This document shows, piece by piece, positions 1 to 8,394 of a stretch of DNA of 43,851 nucleotides (its first letter is position 1; every line of letters starts with the position of its first letter). This DNA is from JAYZDP01 sp036337765. GTDB taxonomy: Bacteria > Acidobacteriota > Thermoanaerobaculia > Multivoradales > Multivoraceae. The stretch spans positions 1 to 43,851 of the forward strand of contig JAYZDP010000115.1 of NCBI GenBank assembly GCA_036337765.1, read 5' to 3'. The notes under the pieces were generated by a model that was not told the DNA's origin, searched no databases, and saw only the letters and a program-made list of their open reading frames with translations. A program made the translations under genes and the position numbers.

Positions 1-434
1 AGTGGCAGATCGACGCACTACGCGAGGTCACGAGCGGCAACACTCCGCCTCGTATCGCCTTCGTACCCGGAGAGAAGACCGGCCAGGGTCCGGCGGGGAC
101 CCGGGGCCACGCCGAGACGTCGGTCTCGCGACCCCTGACGCTGACACTGCGGGCGAGCGACGACGGCGTACGCAAGCGTCGCTCGGCCAACCGCCCCCCG
201 ACCCTGGGCCTGGTCTGGAGCAAGTACCGCGGCCCCGGATCCGTACAGTTCAGCGACGCGACGCCCCAGATCGCCGACGGCAAGTCCCAAGCTACTGCCA
301 CGTTCGACCAGCCGGGGAGCTACACCCTGCGCGTGCTGGCGTGGGACGACTCGGGGCCCCAGACGACGACCATGGCAGTCGGGTTTCAATGCTGTTGGAC
401 GAACGGCTACGTCGACGTGACAGTGAGCGAGTAA
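1..434 (+). CDS. C-terminal end of an exported protein of unknown function (5'-partial)
   Basis: A frame open from the left edge (codons begin at base 3) ends at TAA 432-434 and gives 143 residues. The first part is polar and low in complexity. The last ~70 residues alternate in a beta-strand-like way, with GSYTLRVLAWDDSG and then FQCCWTNGYVDVTV before the stop, which resembles a small Ig/PKD-like beta-sandwich. Tails of this kind occur on secreted proteins encoded beside c-type cytochromes in uncultured bacteria; I recall this and have not checked it. The next gene starts 18 bases downstream on the same strand, so co-transcription is likely. The start, the signal peptide and most of the protein lie outside the window. 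No function can be assigned. Confidence 0.6.
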   Translation, partial: WQIDALREVTSGNTPPRIAFVPGEKTGQGPAGTRGHAETSVSRPLTLTLRASDDGVRKRRSANRPPTLGLVWSKYRGPGSVQFSDATPQIADGKSQATATFDQPGSYTLRVLAWDDSGPQTTTMAVGFQCCWTNGYVDVTVSE

Positions 435-442
435 CTAGTGCT

Positions 443-447
443 AGGAG
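443..447 (+). promoter_or_regulatory. Ribosome binding site fixing the cytochrome start
   Basis: AGGAG lies five bases before the ATG at 453. It favours that codon over the in-frame GTG at 438, which has no such site and would add five non-signal residues. Confidence 0.6.
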
Positions 448-452
448 ACACC

Positions 453-1778
453 ATGGCGCGAATCCACTTTCACCTCGGCATCGGACTTGCGCTGTGTGCT
501 TTCGCGACCCCCGGAACGGCGCTCGGGGCCAGCCGCGGGGAGGTGACCTTCAGCCGCGACGTCGCCCCTATTTTCCAGGACAAGTGTGAAGCCTGTCATC
601 GGCCGGGGCAGATGGCGCCGATGTCGCTCGTGACCTTCGAGCAGGCTCGACCGTGGGCGCGGTCGATCCAGCGCAAGGTGGCCGCACAGGAGATGCCGCC
701 GTGGCACCTCGACAAGACGGTCGGCATCCAAGAGTTCGAGAACGACATCTCGCTGAGCGACGCGCAGATAGACACCATCGTGACCTGGGTCAGCCAGGGT
801 GCCAAGCGTGGCGATCCGGAGGACCTTCCCGCTCCTAGGCAGTGGCCGCCGGGCGACGTCTGGCTGCTCGCCGAGCGACTGGGCACCGAGCCTGATCTCG
901 TCATCACGTCGCCCGAGTGGACCCAGGCGGCTGAGGGGCAGGACCAGTGGTACCAACCGTTCGTCGAAAGCGGGCTAGCAGAGGACCGGTGGGTCCGCGC
1001 GATCGAGATCCGACCGACGATTCCAGGACGCCGCATCGTGCATCACGCTCTCGCCTACCTCACCCAGCAGGAAGAGGCCGACGACCACACCCCGGTCGTC
1101 GATACGCCGGGGCGCGGCAGTTTTCTCAGCGAGTTCGCGGTCGGGAAGATCGGCGACGTTTTCCGCCCCAACACGGGCAAGCTGATGAAGGCGGGCGCCA
1201 AGATCGCCTTCGACATCCACTACCACTCGGTTGGCAACGAGGTGAGCGATCGCACCGACGTGGCGCTGTGGTTCTATCCCCGCGGCTTCGTGCCGAAGTA
1301 CCGGGTGCTCGCCCAGCCGATGGGCGTGCAGCAGTCGATGAAGACCCTCGACATCCCGCCCGGCAAGGTGACCGTGCACCACGCCTATATTCCGCTCCCC
1401 AACGCCGCGCGGCTGGAGAACTTCCAGCCCCACATGCACGTACGGGGCAAGGCGATGTCGATGGAAGCGATCTACCCCGACGGCCGGGTTGAGATGCTGA
1501 ACCACGTAGGAAACTTCGACTTCAACTGGCACGTCAACTACGTCTACACCGAGGCTTCCGCGCCCGTGTTACCGCGCGGCACGATCATCCATCTGACCGC
1601 GTGGCACGACAACACCGTGTCCAACCCCGCCAACCCCGATCCCACACAGTGGGTAGGCTGGGGGCAGCGTAGCTACGACGATATGTACCACGCCCACGTC
1701 AACGTCACCTACCTCACCAACGCGGACTACGGCGAGATCATCGCCCAGCGGAAGAGCGGCGATAGACGGCAAAGATGA
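453..1778 (+). CDS. Exported c-type cytochrome with copper type II monooxygenase-like C-terminal half
   Basis: A 441-residue protein. A Sec signal peptide covers residues 1-26. A haem-binding CEACH (C45, C48, H49) follows, in a short cytochrome module that ends with the MPPWH stretch near 81-85 usual for this family. The C-terminal ~250 residues carry the histidine pattern of ascorbate-dependent type II copper monooxygenases (PHM/DBM type): HH at 197-198, IHYH at 255-258, HMH at 327-329 and a methionine at 411 in DDMYHAH. A periplasmic redox role is therefore likely, with haem feeding electrons to copper in place of ascorbate; this is inference. The 3' end overlaps the convergent aldolase gene by 41 bases. 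The last residues (KSGDRRQR) look unlike a conserved end, so the tail may be altered. Confidence 0.8.
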   Translation: MARIHFHLGIGLALCAFATPGTALGASRGEVTFSRDVAPIFQDKCEACHRPGQMAPMSLVTFEQARPWARSIQRKVAAQEMPPWHLDKTVGIQEFENDISLSDAQIDTIVTWVSQGAKRGDPEDLPAPRQWPPGDVWLLAERLGTEPDLVITSPEWTQAAEGQDQWYQPFVESGLAEDRWVRAIEIRPTIPGRRIVHHALAYLTQQEEADDHTPVVDTPGRGSFLSEFAVGKIGDVFRPNTGKLMKAGAKIAFDIHYHSVGNEVSDRTDVALWFYPRGFVPKYRVLAQPMGVQQSMKTLDIPPGKVTVHHAYIPLPNAARLENFQPHMHVRGKAMSMEAIYPDGRVEMLNHVGNFDFNWHVNYVYTEASAPVLPRGTIIHLTAWHDNTVSNPANPDPTQWVGWGQRSYDDMYHAHVNVTYLTNADYGEIIAQRKSGDRRQR

Positions 1779-2661
1779 CCCGGTAGCCGGCCTCGAGGTA
1801 CTTCTCGGTCTCGGCCTCGTTCCAGGTGACCATGCCGCAGTACTTGCGGCTCGCGACGCATGCCCGAGCCACCTCTTGAATGGCGGCCTCGGCCTCCGCT
1901 GGGAGGAAGTCCTGGCCATCGGCGCGCCAGGGCCCGACGCCGAGACCCATGCTCAGATCGCTCGGTCCCACCAGCACCCCGCCGACACCCGGGACCGCGA
2001 GGATCTCGGTGACGTTCACCACGCCCTCGGCGGTCTCGATCATCGGCATCACGAACAGTTCGCCATCGGGATTCAGCGGCCAGGCGTCGGCGACGCGCAG
2101 GTAGTCCAGGACCTTCAGGCCCCAGGTTCGGGGTGCCCCTGCGAAGCCCCGTCTGCCGACCGGCGTGGGGAAACGCGATTCCTTGCGCTGCGGATAGCGG
2201 ACCGACTGCACGATTCGCGTCGCCTGCTCGGCGTTTTCGACCTGCGGCACGATGATGCCCATGGCACCGCGCTCCAGAACCTGCTTCACGATCCAACGCA
2301 GGCTCTGGTCGCCCTCCGCCGGAATCCGCACGATCGGAGCGAGGATCTGCTGCCCACGATCGTTGCGCTCGAGGGCGAGCTCGCCCAGACGCGTCCCCAA
2401 CTGGTCGATGACGTAAGGTCCGTGCTCCTGGTCGATAAAGGTCCAGACCTCGCCGGTGATCGCCGGTTCACCCTGTTCGAGCGCCTCGATCAGGCGATTG
2501 TGGCGAATAGCTGGCTGAGCCACCAAGCTCGGGACCGTGCTCACCGCCAAAATCGCGGCCAGCGTGCGCGACAGCCACCGAGAGCGGCTAGACTCTGCCC
2601 TTTCCCGGGGAAACAGAGCATTGGTCGATCTCTCACTCGAGCGAGCCGTTGGGGTCTGCAT
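1738..2661 (-). CDS. HpcH/HpaI-type class II aldolase with an N-terminal signal peptide
   Basis: 307 residues from the ATG at 2661; an upstream in-frame ATG at 2709 is possible. The fold matches 2-keto-3-deoxy-sugar-acid/HpaI aldolases, which cleave 2-keto-4-hydroxy acids to pyruvate and an aldehyde with a divalent metal. Visible marks are FIDQEHGP (catalytic-type H80), MIETAEGV (metal ligand E209) and VGPSDLSMGLG (metal ligand D235). Oddly for this normally cytosolic family, residues 28-48 form a hydrophobic stretch ending VPSLVAQ, a convincing Sec signal, so the enzyme is predicted to be exported. The last residues overlap the cytochrome gene on the other strand by 41 bases, and family members usually run a little longer. 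The 5' end overlaps the start of the divergent PQQ dehydrogenase gene. Confidence 0.8.
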   Translation of the reverse strand: MQTPTARSSERSTNALFPRERAESSRSRWLSRTLAAILAVSTVPSLVAQPAIRHNRLIEALEQGEPAITGEVWTFIDQEHGPYVIDQLGTRLGELALERNDRGQQILAPIVRIPAEGDQSLRWIVKQVLERGAMGIIVPQVENAEQATRIVQSVRYPQRKESRFPTPVGRRGFAGAPRTWGLKVLDYLRVADAWPLNPDGELFVMPMIETAEGVVNVTEILAVPGVGGVLVGPSDLSMGLGVGPWRADGQDFLPAEAEAAIQEVARACVASRKYCGMVTWNEAETEKYLEAGYRVIFAVYRRSSAGR

Positions 2662-4561
2662 AGTCACGATTGCGATCGTAGCCTGCGCGCCCCCGATCGA
2701 GCGAGGCACCGAGGGCGGCGCGTGGCGCTACTACGGTGGCGACGCCGCAAGTACCCGGTATTCCCCGCTCACACAGATCGACTCCGCCAACGCCAGCCAG
2801 CTCGAAATCGCCTGGCGCTGGAGCTCCGCCGAGCTCGACCAGGAAATGGTCGACGGCTATCTGCGAACGACGCCCCTGATGATCAACGGGCGGCTGTACG
2901 CCACCGCAGGGACGATTCGCAGCGTCGTGGCGCTTGACCCCGCTACCGGCGAGTTGTTGTGGAAATTCACACCCGAGGAGCGGGAGCGTGCCGGGGGCAG
3001 TCGCGGCGGCTCTGGACGTGGCGTCGCGTGGTGGGCCGATGGTGAGATCGAGCGTCTGTTCTTCATCTCCCGGGCCTTCAAGCTGTTCTCGCTAGACCCC
3101 GAGTCGGGACTGCCGGATCCGGACTTCGGCGCGGACGGAGCGGTCGATATGGCACAGGGACTCGGCGACCACGCCCGGCGGGACTCGATCACGTCGACCT
3201 CTCCTCCGATCGTGGTCGGCGACGTCGTCGTCACCGGCTCGACGTTTCCGCCGATTACCACCCGCATGGAAGCGCCGCCCGGCGACATCCGAGGATGGGA
3301 CGCGCGTAGCGGCGAGCTGCTGTGGTCGTTCCACACGGTTCCACGGCCCGGCGAGCTCGGCCACGCGACCTGGGAGAACGAGTCGTGGCGCTACACCGGC
3401 AACACCGGTGCCTGGGCGCCACTGACCGCCGATCTCGAGCGCGGTACCGTCTATCTGCCCCTGGAGACCCCTACCGTCGACTTCTACGGCGGACACCGCC
3501 ACGGCGACAACCTGTTCGCCGAGAGCCTGGTCTGTCTCGATGCGACGACCGGTGAGCGCCTCTGGCATTTCCAGTTCATCCACCACGGCCTGTGGGACTA
3601 CGACATCCCGGCGCCGCCGATCCTCGCTGACATCGTTGTCGACGGTCACGAGATCGCCGCCGTGGCGCAGGTCACCAAGCAGGGCTTCGTCTACATGTTC
3701 GATCGCATGACCGGCGAGCCCGTATGGCCGATCGAGGAGCGGGCGGTACCACAGACCGACGTCGAGGGAGAACAGACCTCCCCCACCCAGCCGCATCCCA
3801 CCTGGCCGCCACCGTTCGAGCCACAGGGCTTCACCGCGGAGATGCTCATCGACTTCACCCCGGAGCTCGAAGCCGAGGCCTTGGAGATCATGAGCCGGTA
3901 CCGGATCGGGCCCCTCTACACGCCGCCGTCTCTACCTGTGGAAGGTGGGCTCCAGGGGACGCTCGCGCTGCCCGGCATCATGGGCGGGGCCAACTGGCCG
4001 GGCGCGACACTCGATCCGCTGACCGCCGTTCTGTACGTGCCTTCGGTAACCGACGTCTCACTGGTAGCAGTCGGCAAGCCGGACCCCGCGCGCTCCAACC
4101 TGACATACAACCGCGTCGGGGGGATTCGTCCCAAGGGCCCCCAGGGGCTGCCACTCGTCAAGCCGCCCTGGGGCCGCATCACGGCGATCGATCTGAATAC
4201 GGGCGAGCACCTGTGGATGGTCCCCAACGGCGAAACGCCTCAGCACGTTCGCGAGCACCCGGCGCTCGAAGGGATCGAGATCCCCCGCACCGGCCAGGCG
4301 GGAAGAGCCGGCGCAATGGTGACAGGCGAGCTCCTCTTCGTGGGCGAGGGCCCCGGTTTCTACGCGGAGCCGCGCGGCTCAGGCGGCCCGATACTGCGGG
4401 CCTACGACAAGCGAACCGGCGATACAGTGGCCGAGATCGAGCTGCCCCACAACCAGACCAGCCCACCGATGGGCTACGAGCACGAGGGCCGCCAGTACGT
4501 TCTGCTCGCCGTCGGAGCGCGCGCCGCGCACGGCGAGTTCGTCGCCCTGGCGCTCCCTTGA
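2621..4561 (+). CDS. PQQ-dependent dehydrogenase lipoprotein (first of two)
   Basis: An eight-bladed quinoprotein propeller of the glucose/alcohol dehydrogenase family, 646 residues from the TTG at 2621. That start gives a clean lipoprotein signal (AIVAC, lipidated C22); an ATG at 2537 would put 28 unlikely residues before it. Family marks are WRYYGGDAASTRYSPL at the mature N-terminus, HHGLWDYDIPAPPIL mid-protein, VTKQGFVYMFDRMTGEPVWP and YGRITAIDLNTGEHLWMVPN. There is no CXXCH, so it is a quinoprotein without its own haem and must pass electrons to a separate cytochrome or quinone; the cytochrome at 453-1778 is a candidate by position only. The substrate (sugar or alcohol) is not determined. 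It leads a tight same-strand run through 8019. Confidence 0.88.
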   Translation: MVDLSLERAVGVCIVTIAIVACAPPIERGTEGGAWRYYGGDAASTRYSPLTQIDSANASQLEIAWRWSSAELDQEMVDGYLRTTPLMINGRLYATAGTIRSVVALDPATGELLWKFTPEERERAGGSRGGSGRGVAWWADGEIERLFFISRAFKLFSLDPESGLPDPDFGADGAVDMAQGLGDHARRDSITSTSPPIVVGDVVVTGSTFPPITTRMEAPPGDIRGWDARSGELLWSFHTVPRPGELGHATWENESWRYTGNTGAWAPLTADLERGTVYLPLETPTVDFYGGHRHGDNLFAESLVCLDATTGERLWHFQFIHHGLWDYDIPAPPILADIVVDGHEIAAVAQVTKQGFVYMFDRMTGEPVWPIEERAVPQTDVEGEQTSPTQPHPTWPPPFEPQGFTAEMLIDFTPELEAEALEIMSRYRIGPLYTPPSLPVEGGLQGTLALPGIMGGANWPGATLDPLTAVLYVPSVTDVSLVAVGKPDPARSNLTYNRVGGIRPKGPQGLPLVKPPWGRITAIDLNTGEHLWMVPNGETPQHVREHPALEGIEIPRTGQAGRAGAMVTGELLFVGEGPGFYAEPRGSGGPILRAYDKRTGDTVAEIELPHNQTSPPMGYEHEGRQYVLLAVGARAAHGEFVALALP

Positions 4562-4606
4562 CGCGGATCCAGCAGGCCGAGCCGCCCACGCTAGAGTGAG
4601 AAGTTC

Positions 4607-5701
4607 ATGTTTCGGCTCTTGGACCAACGCGACGGCTATCGACTCGGCGAGATCACCTCGATCTCGGACCTGGATCTCGAGACTTTCGTCCCGATGGTCG
4701 ACGCGGCATGGGCCCTCGACTACGTCGACCAACCGCGCCTCATCTTCGACGAGAGCTATCTCGCCAAGGTCATGGGCGGGAGCTCTTGGTTGGCGGTTGT
4801 GGCCTGCGCCGACGCAGGCGAGCCGGTGGGTTTCGAGATCGCCTTCGAGCGCACGCTCTACGTCCGAGGCGAGCCGCTCGAGGCCTACTACGTGTCGGTC
4901 TTCACGGTGTCGGCCGAGCACCGGCGGCGCGGGCTCGGAAGCTGGGTTCTGGAGGGCATCAACCGGCTGGTGTTCGAAGAACGGGGTGCGGATCTCATCG
5001 TGTCGACGTTTCACGACGACCACGCAGGGTCGCCCGCGGTGCAGTCGACGTTCGATCGGATCGCCGATTGGGGCGTCGACCGTTTCCACCGCACACCGAT
5101 CTGGAGCCGCCGGCTCGACAAGGACCCCTTCGCGCCGCTCGCAGATCCACCGCCCTGGGCCGAGCTGCAGCTCGATGACGGAGGGAATGAGACGGCGATC
5201 CGCGCCCCCGAGGGTCACGCGACCGTCACGAAGCCCACGAGCCTCGCAGAGCTCGACGACGAGCTCCGCTCGGGCTACGAGCTCTCCTTCGCCCTCGAAG
5301 CGAGCCTCGCCGAGCAGTACCTGATGCCAGGGAACCCGGCATCCGCCACTCACCTCTACGACTTCGGCGACGAGGCCCGGTGTCTCTGCTGCTTCAACCT
5401 GTCGAGCATGGCGATCAACGACCACCGTCTCCGACCGATCGGTCAACTGCAGATGCTGCACGCGCCGGACTGCTCGGAGGACCAGGTCGCGGCGGCGTTG
5501 CACCAGCTCGGGCTTCATCTGACCGAACGTGGCTGCTTCGCGATGACCGTCACCGATCTGGGAATGATCCCGCGCAAAGTGCTCGAGCAACTGCGATTCG
5601 CTCCGTCCGACGATGGCATCGCCTTCGCCGCCCGCGGGCCCCGAGCGAGCCTCGACAGGATCACTGGCATCCAGCCGCCCTACTTTCTCGACTTCACCTG
5701 A
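4607..5701 (+). CDS. GNAT-family N-acetyltransferase, possibly two-domain
   Basis: 364 residues. The N-terminal ~180 residues are a GNAT domain: a strand with EAYYVSVFTVSAEH is followed by the acetyl-CoA pyrophosphate loop RRRGLGS (106-112) and the helix after it. The C-terminal half (about 190-364) has a second alpha/beta region with a plausible but degenerate GNAT-like arrangement, as in long tandem GNAT proteins of the Eis type. The acceptor is unknown. It begins 45 bases after the PQQ dehydrogenase, and its TGA shares a base with the ATG of the next gene (5699-5703), which implies translational coupling. No signal peptide is seen, so it is cytosolic. Confidence 0.75.
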   Translation: MFRLLDQRDGYRLGEITSISDLDLETFVPMVDAAWALDYVDQPRLIFDESYLAKVMGGSSWLAVVACADAGEPVGFEIAFERTLYVRGEPLEAYYVSVFTVSAEHRRRGLGSWVLEGINRLVFEERGADLIVSTFHDDHAGSPAVQSTFDRIADWGVDRFHRTPIWSRRLDKDPFAPLADPPPWAELQLDDGGNETAIRAPEGHATVTKPTSLAELDDELRSGYELSFALEASLAEQYLMPGNPASATHLYDFGDEARCLCCFNLSSMAINDHRLRPIGQLQMLHAPDCSEDQVAAALHQLGLHLTERGCFAMTVTDLGMIPRKVLEQLRFAPSDDGIAFAARGPRASLDRITGIQPPYFLDFT

Positions 5702-6768
5702 TGCCCATGACGGTTCCGAGAGATCGACCCGATCACACCCGTCGGCAGGCTCTACACCTACTCGGCACGGCCGCCGCCGGAGTCGTCGCCGCCGGGGTCC
5801 GCCCTGCTCGATCTCAGCAGACCTTCACCAGCGCTGAGCCGCCGGCGTTTGGCGACGGCTCGATCATTCGCACCCTGCGGGGCGACCTCGACCCGCGATC
5901 CCTCGCCAACGGGGCGACACTGTTTCACGAGCACGTCGGCCGCGAAGACATCGACCTGGCAGTCGAAGAGCTTCGCCAGTGCGCCTGGGGTGGGCTCGGC
6001 TGCATCGTCGATTCGGCGACCGGCCGACGCACCCCCGAGCAGGTCGCCAACCTCGAGGCCATCGCGGCGCGCAGCGACGTGCGGATCGTCGCGGCCGGTA
6101 GCTACTTCCAGGACGTCGGGTTCGCGCTCTATCCGGTGCGGGTCGCGGAGATGTCGGAGGACGAGCTGGTCGAGGAGCTGGTCGCCGACGCCGCCGCACA
6201 GTGCTGGGGCGCCTTCGGCGAGATCGCCTCGTCGCTCGAGATGCGTCCCGACGAGCGCCGCGTGCACCGCGCGATCGCTCGTGCGCACCTCGAGACCGGC
6301 CTGCCGATCTTCACCCACACCCCACACGAGAGCTGCCCGAGCTGCGCCATGGATCAGATGGACATCTACGACGAGGTGGGCGTCAACTTCTCACACCTCG
6401 TCATCGGGCACATGGCGACGATCAAGCCCGAGCACGACCCGTTCGCCACCCACAGGGAGATCGCTCGTCGGGGCGCGTTCATCGGCCTCGACACCCTCGG
6501 GCACGAAATGGGTCGGTCGGACATCCCGGCGGCGGACAAGGTGCGCATGGTGCAGGATCTGCTCGAGGCCGGCCTCGAAGACCACATCCTGCTGTCTTCC
6601 GACCAGGGCAACGTGCGCCAGTTCAACCGCAACTACGGTCACGGCTGGGCCTCGGTGCTGATGCAGTTCGTGCCCAAGCTGCGGTTCGCCGGCATTGGGG
6701 AGGAGAGCATCCGCAAGATCCTGGTCGACAACCCACGCCGTTTCCTCGCCTTCGTTCCGAGGGCCTGA
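5701..6768 (+). CDS. Tat-exported phosphotriesterase-family metal hydrolase
   Basis: 355 residues from the ATG at 5701. The N-terminus is a twin-arginine signal (HTRRQALHLLG at 12-22, then an alanine-rich segment). The body is an amidohydrolase-superfamily barrel of the phosphotriesterase/PHP type, with FHEHVG (H76, H78), FGEIAS (E174 in the place of the bridging carboxylysine, as in E. coli Php), IFTHTPHE (H206), VIGHM (H237) and LSSDQGN (D301), so both metal sites look complete. Such enzymes hydrolyse lactones or phosphoesters; the substrate here is unknown. Export to the periplasm fits the exported PQQ dehydrogenase in the same run. It overlaps the GNAT stop by one base and is followed 19 bases later by the SDR. 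Confidence 0.85.
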   Translation: MPMTVPRDRPDHTRRQALHLLGTAAAGVVAAGVRPARSQQTFTSAEPPAFGDGSIIRTLRGDLDPRSLANGATLFHEHVGREDIDLAVEELRQCAWGGLGCIVDSATGRRTPEQVANLEAIAARSDVRIVAAGSYFQDVGFALYPVRVAEMSEDELVEELVADAAAQCWGAFGEIASSLEMRPDERRVHRAIARAHLETGLPIFTHTPHESCPSCAMDQMDIYDEVGVNFSHLVIGHMATIKPEHDPFATHREIARRGAFIGLDTLGHEMGRSDIPAADKVRMVQDLLEAGLEDHILLSSDQGNVRQFNRNYGHGWASVLMQFVPKLRFAGIGEESIRKILVDNPRRFLAFVPRA

Positions 6769-6787
6769 GCGCGGAGGCGCGCGGACC

Positions 6788-7576
6788 ATGCTGGCAGCCC
6801 ACACAAACGCCGGCCGAGTCGCCGACAAGGTCGTCATCATCACCGGTGCCGCCTCCGGTCTGGGGAAGGCGGACGCGCTGCGCCTCGCTGAAGAGGGCGC
6901 GCGCCTGGTCCTGACGGATATCAACGCTGAGGCCGGCGCCGAGGTGGCAGAGCGGTGCGACGCCGTATTCGTTTCCCAGGACGTCGGCGACGAGGATTCG
7001 TGGCCGAGCCTCATCGAGCACACGGTCTCCAAGCTCGGTCGCCTCGACGTGCTGGTCTCGAACGCCGGCATCGCTCACATCGCCTCGATCGAGACGACGT
7101 CCACCGAGCAGTGGCGCGACACGCTGCGGGTACACCTCGACGGCACCTTCTTCGGCTGCCGGTACGCCATCCCGGCCATGGTGGAGAGTGGCGGCGGCTC
7201 GATCATCAACATGTCGTCGATTGCGGCTCTGGTGGGTATCTCGCCCTACCTCGCCTACTCGGCCGCAAAGGGCGGCATCCGCTCGATGACGAAGTCGATC
7301 GCCATGCACTGCCGGGAGCAGAACAACGGAATCCGATGCAACTCGATACATCCTGGCAGCATCTCGACCCCGATGGTGCACACCGCTCTGGAGGAGCTCT
7401 CCGGCTTCAAGCTCATGGAGCAAGACGACCCGGAGGCCGCCCGCATCGCGATGGGCATCGGCGAGCCCGACGACGTCGCCAACCTGGTCCTGTTCCTCGC
7501 CTCCGACGAGTCCAAGCACATCAACGGCGCCGAGCTCGTCGTCGACGACGGCGCCACGATCAGCCAGTCCCGATGA
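6788..7576 (+). CDS. Classical short-chain dehydrogenase/reductase
   Basis: 262 residues from the ATG at 6788, with GGAGG at 6772-6776. The Rossmann motif TGAASGLG (19-26), NAG (92-94), a serine at 143/144 and YSAAK (Y157, K161) make a complete catalytic set. The aspartate in LVLTDINAE at the end of strand 2 suggests NAD rather than NADP. It probably oxidises or reduces a hydroxyl/keto group of a small molecule; the substrate is unknown. The stop codon overlaps the start of the VOC gene by four bases (ATGA), so the two are coupled. Confidence 0.88.
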   Translation: MLAAHTNAGRVADKVVIITGAASGLGKADALRLAEEGARLVLTDINAEAGAEVAERCDAVFVSQDVGDEDSWPSLIEHTVSKLGRLDVLVSNAGIAHIASIETTSTEQWRDTLRVHLDGTFFGCRYAIPAMVESGGGSIINMSSIAALVGISPYLAYSAAKGGIRSMTKSIAMHCREQNNGIRCNSIHPGSISTPMVHTALEELSGFKLMEQDDPEAARIAMGIGEPDDVANLVLFLASDESKHINGAELVVDDGATISQSR

Positions 7577-8019
7577 GCATCGTCGGTCTCGTCCACGTCA
7601 ACGTCAACTGCAGCGACTTCGACCGCTCGCTGCGCTTCTACGAGCTGTTGGGCTTCAAGCGTGCCATCGACGTCCCGCCGACCAACACCGCCGAGGTCGC
7701 GGCGGCAGTGGGCATGCCGCCCTACCGGGTGAAGGGCGCGCTCCTCGTTCTGCCGACCGCGACCGGTCCGCTGATGCTGGATCTGCTCGAATGGCAAGAG
7801 CCGACCGACCCGTCACCGCCCTACCCGCACCTCTACCATCTCGGAATCGCCCGTATCGCACTCGCCACCGACGATCTGGACGCGGAGATCGCGCGCCTAC
7901 AGGCAGAGGGGGTCGAGTTCCTCTCCGAACCCGCCACCGTCTCGATAGAGGGTCAGCGCCCGACGAGATTCGCGTGCTTCAGGGATCCCGACGGCACCAT
8001 GCTGGAGCTAGTTCAATAA
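7573..8019 (+). CDS. VOC (glyoxalase/dioxygenase-fold) protein
   Basis: 148 residues. One vicinal-oxygen-chelate domain with the usual paired beta-alpha-beta-beta-beta modules: GLVHVNVNCSDFDRSLRFYE at the start, HLGIARIALATDDLDAEIARL in the middle and FRDPDGTMLELVQ at the end. The metal-ligand pattern (H near residue 8, H near 94, E near 146) is compatible with a metal-dependent lyase, isomerase or dioxygenase. It is the last gene of the run that begins at 2621. Sharing an operon with an SDR suggests work on the same substrate, which is inference. Confidence 0.82.
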   Translation: MSIVGLVHVNVNCSDFDRSLRFYELLGFKRAIDVPPTNTAEVAAAVGMPPYRVKGALLVLPTATGPLMLDLLEWQEPTDPSPPYPHLYHLGIARIALATDDLDAEIARLQAEGVEFLSEPATVSIEGQRPTRFACFRDPDGTMLELVQ

Positions 8020-8020
8020 C

Positions 8021-8033
8021 CCCGCAAGGCGGG
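8021..8033 (+). terminator. Short GC stem-loop after the VOC gene
   Basis: CCCGC, AAG loop, GCGGG, two bases after the VOC stop codon. The stem is only five base pairs and no T-run follows, so it is a weak candidate for ending the 2621-8019 transcript. Confidence 0.25.
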
Positions 8034-8070
8034 AGAGGTGCCCGACATAGTTTGCGTCTTTCCTCGACAC

Positions 8071-8229
8071 ATGGGCCGAAGAATTCGTTGTCTGCTTGCG
8101 CATCAGCTTGTCGAGGTTACCTGCAGGACGATCCAGGAGCGGTTTCTTCTCCGGCCTAGCCCCGAGGTCAATCGTCTGATCAAGGGTGCGTTGGGCCGCG
8201 CCCAACGCTACTTCGGCCTCCCCGTCGTC
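8071..8229 (+). pseudogene. Truncated REP-associated tyrosine transposase (RAYT / Y1_Tnp), N-terminal fragment
   Basis: From the ATG at 8071, 53 residues resemble the N-terminus of a Y1-type (IS200-like) RAYT. They include HQLVEVTCRTIQERFLLRP, then a helix through NRLIKGALGRAQRYFGL. In this family the next block should be a strand ending in the HUH motif (typically F-x-SNHYHLL). Here it is absent and the frame runs into unrelated residues, with no catalytic tyrosine helix. It is therefore a decayed 5' fragment. Similarity is judged by memory of the family. It sits in the 375-base gap between two convergent genes, and the rest of that gap (8230-8394) shows no gene. See the palindromic repeats at 21067, 33131 and 42170, which could be substrates of such an enzyme. 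Confidence 0.55.
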
Positions 8230-8354
8230 GCCTCGAGGGCGCTGAGGGAATCTAGGCAGTCGGCCAACGAGGTCGGCCGATTGCACGTCGGAATCACGAC
8301 GCTGAAGTCCACCTTCGAAGTGTACGCCGAGCCAGGCGATGTCAGACGAACGCG

Positions 8355-8373
8355 GCCACCCCCTCCCGGTGGC
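8355..8373 (-). terminator. Stem-loop downstream of the monooxygenase gene
   Basis: GCCACC, seven-base loop, GGTGGC, a perfect six-pair stem located 22-40 bases past the stop of the 8395-10053 gene. No U-tract follows, so intrinsic termination is uncertain. Confidence 0.25.
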
Positions 8374-8394
8374 GGTGCTCCCATCCCCTCCCGC

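Noticed and set aside
1738..1778. The 41-base tail-to-tail overlap as a sign that one gene is false
   Set aside because: Both the cytochrome and the aldolase have full sets of family residues up to near their ends, so both are real; the overlap may reflect slight truncation.
1876..2937. 353-residue open frame on the plus strand across the aldolase and the PQQ dehydrogenase start
   Set aside because: No motif is present and it is opposite the well-supported aldolase; it also overlaps the true dehydrogenase frame.
8188..8208. Perfect 9-base inverted repeat GCGTTGGGC / GCCCAACGC with a three-base loop, as a bidirectional terminator
   Set aside because: It lies inside the RAYT-like coding fragment (encoding GALGRAQR) and has no T-run, so it is more easily explained by coding sequence than by termination.
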